Positions 8,011 to 18,361 are shown, counted from the stretch's first letter. The stretch is DNA of 41,318 nt from Chaetoceros tenuissimus (GCA_021927905.1 BLLK01000079.1:1-41318); one strand, 5' to 3'. Made by a program: numbers and translations. The notes: a model not told the origin generated them from the letters alone.

Positions 8011-10588
8011 TTAAAGTGACGACCAAAGGCCAGCGCAAGCAGCAATGGCACCAAACATAATATAAGTGACTGCGATGAAGAAGTCAAATATAGATGGCAT
8101 GTCATCTTGTGGATCATCTTCTCCTTCGTCAGTGGCATTTTTCTCTGCTTGAATTGATGCAATGAGACCGCTTGTTCTCATCCTCCTTTTAACATCAGGG
8201 TTCACCTTTACTTTGTCCAAATCTGGGATTTTATCAACAAGTTTCACCGATGAAACAATTGGTTTTTGCCTCATGTTTTGAATAGATCGAAGCTCCTCGC
8301 TGTCATCTGAATGACGAGATAGTAGTTCTAGCGTATCATCATTCTCGTCGTCATCACCTATATACACTGAAGACCCTTCCGATGCTTCTTCGCCATCGTC
8401 AAAAGTCAATCCATCGTCGAGAGAGGCTTGGTCATCAATCTCAGATACACCAGATGCACCGCCAGATGATGAATGCCTTTTAATCTCCTTTACTTCTTGA
8501 AGGATCTTGTTTGAAGTTGAACCGTATGATGTTTGGTGACCATCTCTCATAACTTCAAATGAAGCTGACGAAAAGGATGATTGGGAGATAGGATTACTTC
8601 TATCCAATGCAACCTTTTCATTCGCAGCACTATGTTCTGGTCCAAGCGAAAATCCAACCTTGGACTTCTTTGGTGCAGGAACAAGTGGTGGCAGTTTAAT
8701 ACTGGCTGCATTGGGCAAATTTCTAAATGCTTCCCTTGTATTACCACCTTCATACATTGTTGGGTTTGAAAATGTTCTGACCAATTTCCCCCTTCTACCT
8801 GGTGTGCTATCATCATCACTATCATTTGGTCTACCTAGATTTGGTCTCATTAGATGCGATCTAAACATAGGTTTAGATTGATGAACAATTTTTCCAAGTG
8901 CATAAGGCATTGGACTCTTGAGCGCTTCGCTTTCTTTATGTTTCTTTAGATTTTCTTTCCCATACAACGCCACCTTGCACCAAATCGGCATACCTAACAA
9001 GTACCACATAATACAGTCAAAACCTCTACGAAAACAACCTTTTTCAGCAGGTATTGCTTTGCGCCCCAGTAGCCCAGTTTCTTCATCGTTTCTCTTTGGA
9101 CTTTCTGGATGAAGGATTCTCCTTGGAGCCGATACAGTCGAAAGTGTCGTTGGAGTCGAAATCAAACTAGTATCTCCATCCGAATACATTTGCTTCGGAA
9201 CGTAATCCCAATACTGTGATGCAAGTTCAAGTAGATCTTCTCCATGGACTGCAATGTATGTAATTCCTGGTCCAACATAACTCAAAAAAGCACCGCCCAA
9301 AGATCCACTGATGGAAAAAACACTACCCAAGTCGTCACATAAAAGTGCTGGAACAATGGATATGATATAGAGAAAGACTGTAACTGAAACACGACGATCT
9401 TTTCTAGCCAAAACCGAGTGGTCATCTCCTTCATGAGCTCTTCTTCCTTTGAAAAACATTACTACACAGACATGTCTTGCTACGAACAATTCCATAGGAT
9501 ATACAAAAAACATCGTTGTCGAAAGCAAACCTCTCGCAATATTTGAAGCCATTTGAAAAGACCCTCCTCGCGAAAGTGCTGCTTCTCCTAAATTTTCCAA
9601 AATATCTCCATTGGTATCATCCATGAAACCAAGGTATCCACAGATACCCATAACAGTTGCTAGAAAACAACAAGTTCCTAACGCCAATCCTGTCACTTTG
9701 TTCCATCTTTCCCTTGTTGGATTTTCCAAAGAAGCTGCAATAATAAATGCAGAATGTTGACATACAAATGCGAAGCACAACACCCCGATGCCAGTAAAGA
9801 ATGTACTAATATCTGGAGTCGAATCTTCCAACAGCTGTTTGATTCCGCCTGCTTCTGAAACAGATTCTTTGACTGGACTAAAAACTGCAATAATTCCAAC
9901 AAGAATGATATCAAAGGTAACACTGATTGCAGATGTTTTTGATAAGTTTGACATATCTCTCTGTAAACTAAGTGGCATAATCACCAACAAACTCGCAACG
10001 ACGAGCACTGCTCTTCTCAATTCTTTATTTTCCTCATCAACACCGAGCAGATATGACAAATTCGTTTTGATAATCATTAGGTATCCAACCATGGCACCAT
10101 AAGACATGATAAACATTGCAATACTGATTGAATTAAAACCCGCTTTTCCAAAACTTGCTTCTGCAAGACGTTCATACGTTGACACATCCACATGTTTTGC
10201 AGTTTCCACCAACAATCGAAGCGATTTCACTTTGGACATAAAATGTATTAGATGAGTTATGAAGTATATCCTATGAGTAGAATATGGAAAGCGAATATAT
10301 ATATCCGTACTTACCTGTCAGGACTGCAAACAGTATTACAGTAAAGACACCTAAAATGAGACTGCATTGATTGATTGCAAATGGAATTCCAACGATACCA
10401 GCTCCTACAATACCATTAATGAGATTAAAAGAAGCACCCATCACTGAAGACTTTGGCGTTTCATCAACATCTTTGACTCTTGAGATATGACCACCTGGCG
10501 TCGTCAGTAAGTGAGACCGTGGTGGCTGCGGAGCAAAAAAAGGCGATGCTGCCCTTTTCCGATCTGCATTAATGGAACGCATCGACAT
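8011..10588 (-). CDS. AAAP/SLC38-like amino acid transporter with a long cytosolic loop
   Basis: This is an 830 aa membrane transporter in two exons, 10315-10588 and 8011-10229. The 85 bp intron at 10230-10314 starts GTAAGT and ends in AAAG. The nearer TAG acceptor would give a stop. TM1 holds MGASFNLINGIVGAGIVGIP, the AAAP signature. After the splice the text reads VKSLRLLVETAKHVDVSTYE, as in SLC38/AVT proteins. Further hydrophobic segments run to about residue 430, then FDCIMWYLLGMPIWCKVALY. About 340 residues follow that are Ser/Asp-rich and look disordered, then a last membrane span (FFIAVTYIMFGAIAACAGLW) at the very C-terminus. Members are H+- or Na+-coupled amino acid carriers of plasma or vacuolar membranes. 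Substrate and membrane cannot be told. Confidence 0.87.
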
Positions 10589-11038
10589 CTTTTTCTTTTT
10601 CAGCTAAATGTATGCAATGTCAAACTTGGCTAAGATTCGAAGTAGTAATTGTTGAAGATGACCAGAGCATGCAGTTAAGCCTGCATTCCTATTAAGAGAA
10701 AGAGCCACAACAAACTCTCATACAGAGGAAGAATCTTCGAGAACGAAGTTGGAAGTGCGTTGTCTCCAGAGTGATAAGAAGGGTCAATGAAATTTCAAAT
10801 CACACGAAGGGCTGTAATAAGATCCAAACATTCCTTGAACATGCCTATTTCACACTTATTTAGAACTTATCCGTATGAATTTTTACTCACAAATCTAAAT
10901 CTGAACGAACAAAGAACTATTAGTAGACAGTAGACATACTCCTGCTCGCAGCACCAAATTTGCAACTCAAAATAACTACAAGTCAGAATTAAATTCAACC
11001 AATCATTTCTTTATAATAAGTTCTAAGCTTCAAAAAGA
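10589..11038. other. Intergenic region between the transporter and Tubby genes (both -)
   Basis: This 450 bp region probably holds the transporter promoter and the Tubby gene 3' UTR. No coding or repeated structure was recognised. Confidence 0.5.
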
Positions 11039-11887
11039 TCACAGCTCCAAAGCACTCAATGCTAAAGCAAAAGCTTGAAAAGCATTGAACGGTTCCTTGT
11101 AATCCAAATGAAATCGATGATCTCCATTTTTCCCAAATTGAGCAATGAGTTCATCATTTGATTCTTGAACAAGTTGAAAATTTTTCACTGAGGCAACTGT
11201 GACCCTTCCGTTGAAGTTCAGTCTGTACTGCCCTCTGTCATACTTTGGATCTCTTGATGTAAATACATTCATACCCGTTGAAACTTTACGAGCGACATTT
11301 TCCACCATTTTATTTCTCAAATACATTGGAAGTCTTTCCATCTCCCCGCTTTTGGAAACTGTAGGAATAGCAACTTTTACTTTTCTTGGTGGAATCCCTT
11401 CTCGAAATTGTTCCTTCAAGCTTGTATTCTCAAACAAAAAAGCTCCAAATTGCTCCTTCTTCTCCTTGGAACAATACAAAGAAAATGAATCCCACTTTTT
11501 GCCTCCAATCTTTTTTAGCTTGCCGCAGTAGTTGCCTGATTTCTTGGACAAATTCTCTCTCAACTGGAACAAATCGTGTTCACTTCCAGGAGGGATTTTT
11601 TGAGCATCCCAAATTCGAATCGCCTTTCCTTGCTTCTTTGCGTACATGATTGGAATCTTTTCACTTTTACCCTCAACATCTTGATACATGAATGTATAAG
11701 TGGGATTCGTTGAAGAGTAATACTCTCTTGTAACAAGAGCATGGACTAGACCTGAAGAAAATACATTACATTCATTTGGGATTCTGAAAATGGATTCTGG
11801 AGTTGACGTTGGTCTTGTTCGATTCTCGATTACATTCTTGGCATTCTCAAGTTTTCTTTGTCTCTCCTCCAAACTAAGCAGTCTCAT
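11039..11887 (-). CDS. Tubby C-terminal domain protein
   Basis: This is a 282 aa protein starting at the ATG at 11887; the frame extends two codons further to a TTG. Apart from about 40 N-terminal residues it is one Tubby domain, a beta barrel around a central helix that usually binds phosphoinositides. Recognisable pieces are [76 protein letters not shown] and the closing [20 protein letters not shown]. These follow the order in animal and plant TULPs. There is no F-box at the N-terminus, unlike most plant TULPs. A membrane-tethered regulator or trafficking adaptor is possible, but the role in diatoms is not known to me. Confidence 0.92.
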   Translation of the reverse strand: MRLLSLEERQRKLENAKNVIENRTRPTSTPESIFRIPNECNVFSSGLVHALVTREYYSSTNPTYTFMYQDVEGKSEKIPIMYAKKQGKAIRIWDAQKIPPGSEHDLFQLRENLSKKSGNYCGKLKKIGGKKWDSFSLYCSKEKKEQFGAFLFENTSLKEQFREGIPPRKVKVAIPTVSKSGEMERLPMYLRNKMVENVARKVSTGMNVFTSRDPKYDRGQYRLNFNGRVTVASVKNFQLVQESNDELIAQFGKNGDHRFHLDYKEPFNAFQAFALALSALEL

Positions 11888-12532
11888 TTCCAAAAGTGAA
11901 AAAGAGTGAAAGTGAATGAAGGGACAAAGTTGTGGCAGAAATTTGCAATATCGTAGGTACTAAAAGATTGGGCATCTATCTACAGTACAGTTCACAAAAC
12001 ACAAATTTTTAGATAAGTAATTTCCATTTTGGTATAAATTCAAAATCATGGAGTCTCATCAGTAGTATTTTTTCCATTGTAGTATCCCGGAGGCTTACAT
12101 TGTCATTGGCGAATATTCTCATTTCATAATTTTGACACCACCTGAATCTTCCTCTTGTAGCCGTTACTATGCAAAGTACCATATGAAAAATTTCTCTTAA
12201 TTATAACATTGAAGGATTCTACCATGTAGCATCTCTTCTAGTTTTTAAACAACAGAGTGTTTCGATATTTTGATTGCTTACTATTATTATTATACATCTA
12301 TGTATTTATTTTTCATTAGGTCTCGAGGAATATGCTACTACTATTTTCTATGTCCACAAACACATGCCTCATGGATATTTTCTTGTTGCTGATTTAGGAA
12401 TAAAGGACCTACATAGACATTTTCTTGTTCTATTTCTATATGAATATAAAAATGTATTTTGCTAGGCATCTTTAAGCGGCGTGGGATATCCAAGTCGTAC
12501 TAGAGCTAAACAATTCAGAGAGGCCGCAACAT
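11888..12532. other. Intergenic region, A+T rich
   Basis: This spacer lies between the Tubby start and the 3' end of a small plastid-type gene, both on the minus strand. The 63 aa frame at 12274-12465 has no recognisable features. Nothing else was seen. Confidence 0.5.
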
Positions 12533-12877
12533 TTAGTTGCGTCCTCTATGGCTGATAAAGTTTAAAAAGCTCTTGGAGTACCAATTCTTGTCAGTACTTT
12601 TTGAAGAGGAAGTAGCAGATGCAGACGATAGAGTCGTTACTCTATCATGCTTTGTATCGTCATGAACCTCTGGTTTCGACTCGTCTTCATGCTTTTCATA
12701 AACTTCAACAGCAGCAGCAACGAGTACTTCGGCATCGTGCTGATCTGCATGAAGGTTGAGTACCATAGCATTACTTGGCTCCATTCTTGTGGAAGTTATT
12801 GCATAGTGCGGAGCAAAGGCTGTCACGCTTGTGCATGTAGCCAAGATTGTAAATAGAGAGATTGCTGATTTCATCAT
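12533..12877 (-). CDS. Small plastid-type protein, function unknown
   Basis: This is a 114 aa protein from the ATG at 12877, with a second ATG one codon on. Residues 1-20 form a signal peptide that ends in TAFAPHYA, a near-canonical diatom plastid-entry motif (Phe after the cleavage site). The following 25 residues are Ser/Thr/Arg-containing, as in a transit peptide. The mature part (about 70 aa) has a short Ala/Val-rich helix (EVLVAAAVEVYEKHEDE) and a Ser-rich C-terminus. There is no membrane segment after the leader. I do not recognise the mature domain. The leader makes it a credible gene despite its size. Confidence 0.7.
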   Translation of the reverse strand: MMKSAISLFTILATCTSVTAFAPHYAITSTRMEPSNAMVLNLHADQHDAEVLVAAAVEVYEKHEDESKPEVHDDTKHDRVTTLSSASATSSSKSTDKNWYSKSFLNFISHRGRN

Positions 12878-13430
12878 TTTGTATTGGTGTTTTGTATGTG
12901 CTTTGTGTGTATTGCCCTGTGCAATTGATTCTTGCTTTTTACTGGGTTGATTTGTTTATGAGAATACTAGTTTCCAAAGGAGGTGAAGAAACAGAGAGGA
13001 GTTCTGGTTGTATTGTGTGGTGGAAAGATACTCTTGGTATTTATGTGAGGAGGTTGTGACGAACTGAAATTTTGTTGAGTGCGTCGAGCCTGGAAGGCAA
13101 GCAGTTCCTTTGTTCTTTTTCATATTTTTCAAATGAAAATCTTGACACCTAATAGCCTTTTAGGTCGTGCTTTATACTATTTTTTAAGTACACGTCGATG
13201 TCAAACGGTGAAAATGAAGACAACTTCAAGACAATCTTTTCTTCTTCAACTTTCACAGAAAGATACCTTCACCTTCAATGATGGACAGCATCAACGACGT
13301 ATTCTGAGAAAGATAGCATCGCATCTAAAAATGTATCTCCTTTATCATATCTTTATCATCTGTTTGAATGGAATACTGTAAATAATACAAATATTTTTAC
13401 ATAAAACATACAAAAGTTAGCAAATATGAT
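12878..13430. other. Intergenic region upstream of the small plastid-type gene
   Basis: This holds the promoter of the minus-strand small gene and the 3' end of the next minus-strand gene. The 100-codon frame at 13079-13381 starts with GTG and has no recognisable domain. Nothing else was seen. Confidence 0.5.
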
Positions 13431-15854
13431 TTATACATTTCTTAGTCTCTCTTGTTGAGGTTCACATGATTCTTTGTCAGTCAGTGCATTCTCAAAAGCT
13501 TTACTATCTACTGCTTTTTGGATGGCATCATCGACTGTTGCATTCAATATGCGAATATCTTTAATTTCGTAATATGACTCTACAGCTACTGATATAGTTG
13601 CAACGCCATGAATGGTCCCATTTTTATCTTCATGTAAGCCTACATAGTTACGATGGTGTTGAGAGTTGAAATCATTTCTTCGCTTGTTGAGAATCTTGGG
13701 AATGACATCACTTACCATGGCTTTCTATTTCAATTTCAATGTTGATTCCGTCATCGTGCACACCTAGATATTTATTTTCAAGAGAGCTGGTAATGTTTGC
13801 TTTCACGATCCTAGCTAGGCTTTTACTCAAGCAATCCTTTTCCACACTGTAAAAGATATCTGTGGCCTTAGTTCCAAACTCATAATACTTGGTTGATGGT
13901 GCAGATGAGGGCATTGAAGTGGGTATTTTTGATGGAGATGTACTGCTAGAGGGGTACAAACTCGGTGCACACGAAGACATTACTAGTGTATCGTTGAAGC
14001 TTGTACTGTTGACAGCTTTTACTACTCCTTTTTCTGTACTACTTTTTATATATTCTTCATCAAGTGCAGTATCTGAGTATATTGTCACTGAGATTTCAAC
14101 AACTGCATATTGGTACCCAGGCTTTTCTTGGAAGTCTTTACAAGTAAAATAAATGAGATATGACTTGTACAAACTTCAAAATAGAATCAGTAGTTGCGCT
14201 TACCATTGTTCTCGACTTGTATGTTTGTAGTGATGGTAAGGTTACCATTGGATTCTTTCGGCATTTCTCCCTCAACATGTGAAGTAGTAATCGTAACCAG
14301 CTCATGCTTCATACAATCTTTGTCTACACTGTAGAAGATATCTGTTGCGTATTCAAAAATTACTAATTTTGTACTTGGTGCCATCGAAGGAAAACTTGTT
14401 GGCAAAGATGACGGCGTCAGTGAAATTGAAGGGATTGAACTTGGTTCACATGAGACCTCCATTGTATTTTCAGTTTTATTAACTATCTCGGTCAACAGAT
14501 CATTAATAGCGTCTCTTGTACTGTTGCCTGCATTGTCTGATTCTATCTCCATTTTAAACCTGACAATAGGTTGCGTTATTGCTTTTTATTTTGATATGAG
14601 TATTTATGATTAGCAAAATAATATGCCATTGTAAAAGACAATAGAAATTGGGCCAATACTTACATGTTGGAACTGCTGTCACTGTTATATTTTTCACCTC
14701 TATATATTCACCATCAACTTTGACGTTTAATAATGCTTCTTCCACAAGTGGAGTTACTGCCTGTTCGTAACATGATGATAATTCTTTGAGCTTATGAACG
14801 AATTCGTAGACAGTAGGAGATGGAAATATAGGTGGGGATGATGGCATGTTGGATGGATTGTTGGAAGGGAGACTAGAAGGTTCCGAAGATGGAAGACGAC
14901 TTGGCAAGCTCGAAGGTGCTGACGAAGGTACGCCCACCGGGATGTCGGAAGGTTCATCTTTATATTTATTGAAGGTCATTGATATGGAGAGGGTCAGTGT
15001 TTGAATCTCTGCAAATATAATATTAAATTCATATCATGATACTTACCAGAAGGTTCCGAAGATGGAAAACGACTTGGTTCAGATGATTGAATTGGAGAAG
15101 GCTTGCTTGATGGAAGCAATGAAGGACGAGACGACGGAAAATTGGATGGGCTGAGATTAGAAGGCGTCGAAGATGGCTCAAATGACGGAATAATCGATAT
15201 AGAGCTTGGTGAACTAGATGGATTATATGACGGTGATTGTGATGGTTCTATAGAAGGATTAGTTGACGGAAACTTTGACGGCTCATAGGATGGTAGGGTG
15301 GTTGGTAATGATGTCGGGCTTAACGAAGGGAATACAGAAAGTAAAATTGTGGGAGAAGATGACATACTAGGTAACGAGCTTGTACTTGGCGTGGATGATG
15401 GTTGAGGACCTAAATTCATATCTATTTGACTACAAAATAAATATATTGCCCAAGTACCATCGGGCATTGCAAGTAGTTCAATTTCTTCAAAAGTTGCAGT
15501 GCTACTTTCATTACAATCCTCTCCTTGTACATGACAGACCAACCACCAATAGCCATGTGCAAGCCCATTATCAACGTCGTCAAAGGACAACTCCTCTGTG
15601 TCTATATCTGCGAACCGTTCAAGAAAGCCAAGAAATGATTGTTGATTCAACACATCATCAGTTTTCTTAGTTGCATATTTGAGATCTCCCACGCATTTTG
15701 TGAACTCTCCATAACTCAGATTATTATGAAGATCACCTTGAACCCAATTTTTCCCTGGATTGAAACGGGATGTTACATTCTGCGTTGCATTTACAACATC
15801 TACATGAAGAAGTAATGCGTAGATAGCCAATATAATGGATATAGGAAATTCCAT
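13431..15854 (-). CDS. Secreted P/S-rich modular protein (five exons, repeated module)
   Basis: I join five exons: 15047-15854, 14664-14957, 14204-14581, 13716-14135 and 13431-13639, giving 702 aa. Introns are 89, 82, 68 and 76 bp, all phase 1. Residues 1-23 are a signal peptide (MEFPISIILAIYALLLHVDV). An N-terminal domain with paired Cys follows (KCVGDLKYATK to YLFCSQIDMNLG). Next is a PSxx array encoded by exons 1-2. Then about three copies of a roughly 110 aa module follow, each with an FYSVEKDC-like start, a VVEISVTIYSD-like strand after the intron, and a closing SC(E/A)PS. Short P/S linkers separate the copies. A secreted, wall- or matrix-associated protein is inferred from the leader and repeats. 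The module family is not recognised. The first intron could instead end at 15009 (38 bp), which I judge too short. Confidence 0.72.
13831..13866 (-). repeat. Internal duplication, copy 1 (module start, exon 4)
   Basis: This 36-base stretch matches 14313-14348 at 30 of 36 positions by hand alignment. It encodes ATDIFYSVEKDC. The nucleotide-level similarity shows that exons 3 and 4 arose by duplication. Confidence 0.75.
14313..14348 (-). repeat. Internal duplication, copy 2 (module start, exon 3)
   Basis: Partner of 13831-13866, encoding ATDIFYSVDKDC. Both copies sit at the same place within their exon, after a short P/S linker ending in APST. Confidence 0.75.
15047..15407 (-). repeat. P/S-rich (PSxx) repeat array, exon 1
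   Basis: About 120 residues are dominated by PSxxPS-type units (for example PSYEPSKFPSTNPSIEPSQS). They are extracellular by the gene's signal peptide. Exon 2 continues the array at 14830-14957. Such arrays are common in diatom secreted proteins, where Ser and Pro may be modified. Confidence 0.8.
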
Positions 15855-16312
15855 TCTTTCCTCCTTTCTAGCTTCACCTGAGTTTTATGTTATATCTCAG
15901 ATCTAATCAAACTAGGTCGGAACCAAGACAGAAATTTTGATAAAGCAGTGATTTCAGATACAACACCTGATGTTAGCTTGGGTTTTGTAGTCTGTGAGTG
16001 ACCAAAGATTATGCTAATGGAGGTGATGAGAGAGATGTGTGTGGTAAAATGACTGTGAACTGTGAGAAGTGGAAGGGTGGAGAACAAACAGACGAGAAAA
16101 GCCAAAAGTGCGCGCGTCACAAAAGTGTAATGCGTTAGGCTCCCATGAGGTTTTTGACATGTCATGAATGAGAAGATCCCGCAAGTATGGCTAGAAGGAA
16201 AACGTACTTCATTTCCGAGAAAGATACTTTTTGACGAAGAAGAATCTTTCCACAGTAATTACAATTACAAACTTGTGAAGATCTACCATAAAAGTATCTA
16301 ACTCTCACTGAC
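15855..16312. promoter_or_regulatory. Divergent intergenic region between P/S-rich gene and 6PGL
   Basis: This 458 bp region lies between two divergent ATGs and so presumably carries both promoters. No clear TATA box, repeat or extra gene was recognised. Confidence 0.4.
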
Positions 16313-17209
16313 ATGAAGCTACAGAACACTTTTACGAGCTTAGCCTTGTTCCTCACCATTAGCGATGTGAAGGGCTTTTCTCCACATCTTCCACAGTCCT
16401 TATCTACGATGAGACTGGCAGCAAGCAACAGTGATATTTGCCCTCCTCCAACAAAACCTGAGAATGTTGTCGTTCTGAAAGATGCAGATGAAGTTGGACA
16501 AAGAATCAGAAGTATAGTTGCAGAAGAAGCAGAAAAGGCTATTGCAGCTAAAGGACACTTTGCTCTAGCTATTCCTGGAGGATCAATTCTCAAAATGCTT
16601 GCTGGTGATATTCCAAACAAAAGCGAATGGACTTCAAAAACCACTCTTGTTTATGTCAATCATAAATGCGTGGATATGGACGATGGGGATTTAGCAACAC
16701 ATGCAAAGGCTCGAAAACTGTTTTTGGATGACTGGGAAGGGGTAAATGCATTGGTTCTTGGAGGAAGTGCCGATGGTGAGAAAGAAGCTAAAGATTATGA
16801 AGCGAAAATGAAGGCTTTGGGAGATGAAGTCCTGCCAAAAACTGAAGATGGTCTTCCGCTTTTTGATTTGTCTTTGATCGGAGTAGGTGACGATGGCCAT
16901 GTCGGCAGTTTATATCCATCAAGAGATGAAGTACTTGTTGGACCAGATGGACCATGGGTTCTTCCTGTTGCAATGAAAGATCCACCGAGTATCACTTTGA
17001 GTTTACCAGTGATGAAGGGTAAGAAAACCGTCATCGCAGCATGTGGTGTGAGTGATAAATATCCACAAGGAAAATCTGAAGGAATGAGAAGAGCTGTTGC
17101 TGCTGACGATGAAACTTTAACTTCATTCCCTGCTGTAGGTCTTCGTGATGTTGCAACGTGGGTAATGGATGAAATGGCAGCTTCAAAATTGGGAGATCAA
17201 TATTTGTAA
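16313..17209 (+). CDS. PGL: 6-phosphogluconolactonase with plastid-type leader
   Basis: This 298 aa enzyme hydrolyses 6-phosphogluconolactone in the oxidative pentose phosphate pathway. Residues 1-20 form a signal peptide followed by GFSPHLPQ, a plastid-entry-like motif, and a Ser/Arg-rich stretch to about residue 40. A plastid location is therefore likely. The catalytic domain shows ALAIPGGSILKML (residues 85-96) and FDLSLIGVGDDGHVGSLYPS (184-203), which holds the family's catalytic His. The block that usually contains Asp-Glu-Arg reads VYVNHKCVDMDD here (113-124), so the DER triad is replaced by Asn-His-Lys. Length and order are otherwise normal. It sits between two related P/S-rich genes, with no obvious functional link. 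Confidence 0.9.
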   Translation: MKLQNTFTSLALFLTISDVKGFSPHLPQSLSTMRLAASNSDICPPPTKPENVVVLKDADEVGQRIRSIVAEEAEKAIAAKGHFALAIPGGSILKMLAGDIPNKSEWTSKTTLVYVNHKCVDMDDGDLATHAKARKLFLDDWEGVNALVLGGSADGEKEAKDYEAKMKALGDEVLPKTEDGLPLFDLSLIGVGDDGHVGSLYPSRDEVLVGPDGPWVLPVAMKDPPSITLSLPVMKGKKTVIAACGVSDKYPQGKSEGMRRAVAADDETLTSFPAVGLRDVATWVMDEMAASKLGDQYL

Positions 17210-17338
17210 ATTCTAAATAGTTTGCTAATATTTTTTAAATAAACTCTTAAAAGTGCCTGTGATAGTTTACTTTAATAATTACACTAAGAATCAACTTATG
17301 CTGATTGTTTTGAATGGTACAAAGCCTTACTTGGTCAT

Positions 17339-18361
17339 CTACTCGAGAATAGAAGAAAGTTCTTGTGTTCTCTCTTTAATACTATCAACAATAGAGTCAA
17401 GGATTTCTTCATCTACATCATCAATTCTTATACTGATTTGTGCAAGAGCACAATCATTGGTGTCAACAGGTTCATCCAGAGTATCACAGTTTTGAGGAAT
17501 GAAAAAGGTCGTGACTTCAAGATTGAATGGGCATGATGACTTTGTCTCTACCGTGCAATTCACATCTACTGTTTTCAAAACGTCATACGCAACCTCAGTT
17601 GCCCAATTATTGACCAGCACTTCAGCGTCATCATTATTGAAACCCAAAGCAAAAAGAAGTGTGCGTCTCTCCTCTCGTGATGGTCTAAACGTCGGACTTG
17701 AGCTAGGATTTGAAGAAGAATATGTTGGAGCAAGAGAAGGAAATCTCGAGGGTGACTTCACTGGACTTAGTGTAGGACTCTTTAATGGATAAGAGGATGT
17801 CGGCATCATTGACAAAGATGGAGAGAGTGTTGGAGATTTTGAAGGAGGTCGATTTTGTGTTTTTGTAGGTGACATTGAAGGCGAAGATTTAGTAGGAGAC
17901 ACCGTAGGACCAATATCTGGAATGATATCCTTTAAAGATTCATCGACTCTTGAACAAAACGATTCAACTAGAGACATCTCCTCATTTTCATTACTGAAGT
18001 CAAGAATATCATCAATGGATATAGGAGAACTAGTTGTACATTTTGGATTCACTCTACATGTGAGTGACCAATATTCATGAACAAATTGAATAATCGAAGG
18101 ATCAAATTGTTTCTCATTCACAAATCCCTTTGATCGAAGATTTAAAAAGTCCAAGTATGCATCCTGAGAGAATAAATTTCCATATTTGCCCGTGGATTCT
18201 TTCAGATCTGCTATGCAATCGGTAGTTTCTTGCAACAATCTGTTTGTTTGAGTTGCTATTGGATTCTGAGCATAGATATTATCGAAACCTATGAAAGCGT
18301 AAAGATATAATACCTTCCAGAGATTTCTCTTTTTCCCAGAAGCCATTGAAGGAATCTCCAT
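17339..18361 (-). CDS. Secreted P/S-rich protein, paralogue of the 13.4-15.9 kb gene
   Basis: This single-exon 340 aa protein starts at the ATG at 18361, or five codons later at MASGKKRNLWKV, which makes a better signal peptide ending near IYAQNP. The N-terminal domain (about residues 40-150) follows the same pattern as its neighbour: Cys-x2-DLK, a QDAYLDFL helix, HEYWSLTCRVNPKC, an acidic linker and FCSRVDESL. An array of PSxx units rich in SPT and Lys follows to about residue 230. The C-terminal domain (about 110 aa) has four Cys and ends with ALAQISIRIDDVDEEILDSI, a strand-helix pair reminiscent of the repeated module next door. Secreted location is inferred. Function is unknown. It converges on 6PGL, 129 bp away. 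Confidence 0.8.
   Translation of the reverse strand: MEIPSMASGKKRNLWKVLYLYAFIGFDNIYAQNPIATQTNRLLQETTDCIADLKESTGKYGNLFSQDAYLDFLNLRSKGFVNEKQFDPSIIQFVHEYWSLTCRVNPKCTTSSPISIDDILDFSNENEEMSLVESFCSRVDESLKDIIPDIGPTVSPTKSSPSMSPTKTQNRPPSKSPTLSPSLSMMPTSSYPLKSPTLSPVKSPSRFPSLAPTYSSSNPSSSPTFRPSREERRTLLFALGFNNDDAEVLVNNWATEVAYDVLKTVDVNCTVETKSSCPFNLEVTTFFIPQNCDTLDEPVDTNDCALAQISIRIDDVDEEILDSIVDSIKERTQELSSILE
17672..17911 (-). repeat. P/S-rich (PSxx) repeat array
   Basis: About 80 residues of SPTxxPS-type units link the N- and C-terminal domains of the secreted protein. Compared with the array at 15047-15407 this one has more Lys and Thr. Confidence 0.75.

Noticed and set aside
13079-13381. 100-codon frame on the plus strand
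   Set aside because: It starts with GTG and shows no domain. A eukaryotic nuclear gene would be expected to start with ATG.
15009-15046. Alternative 38 bp first intron in the P/S-rich gene
   Set aside because: In frame and with a good CAG acceptor, but much shorter than any other intron here. The 89 bp alternative keeps the PSxx repeat running. RNA data could reverse this choice.
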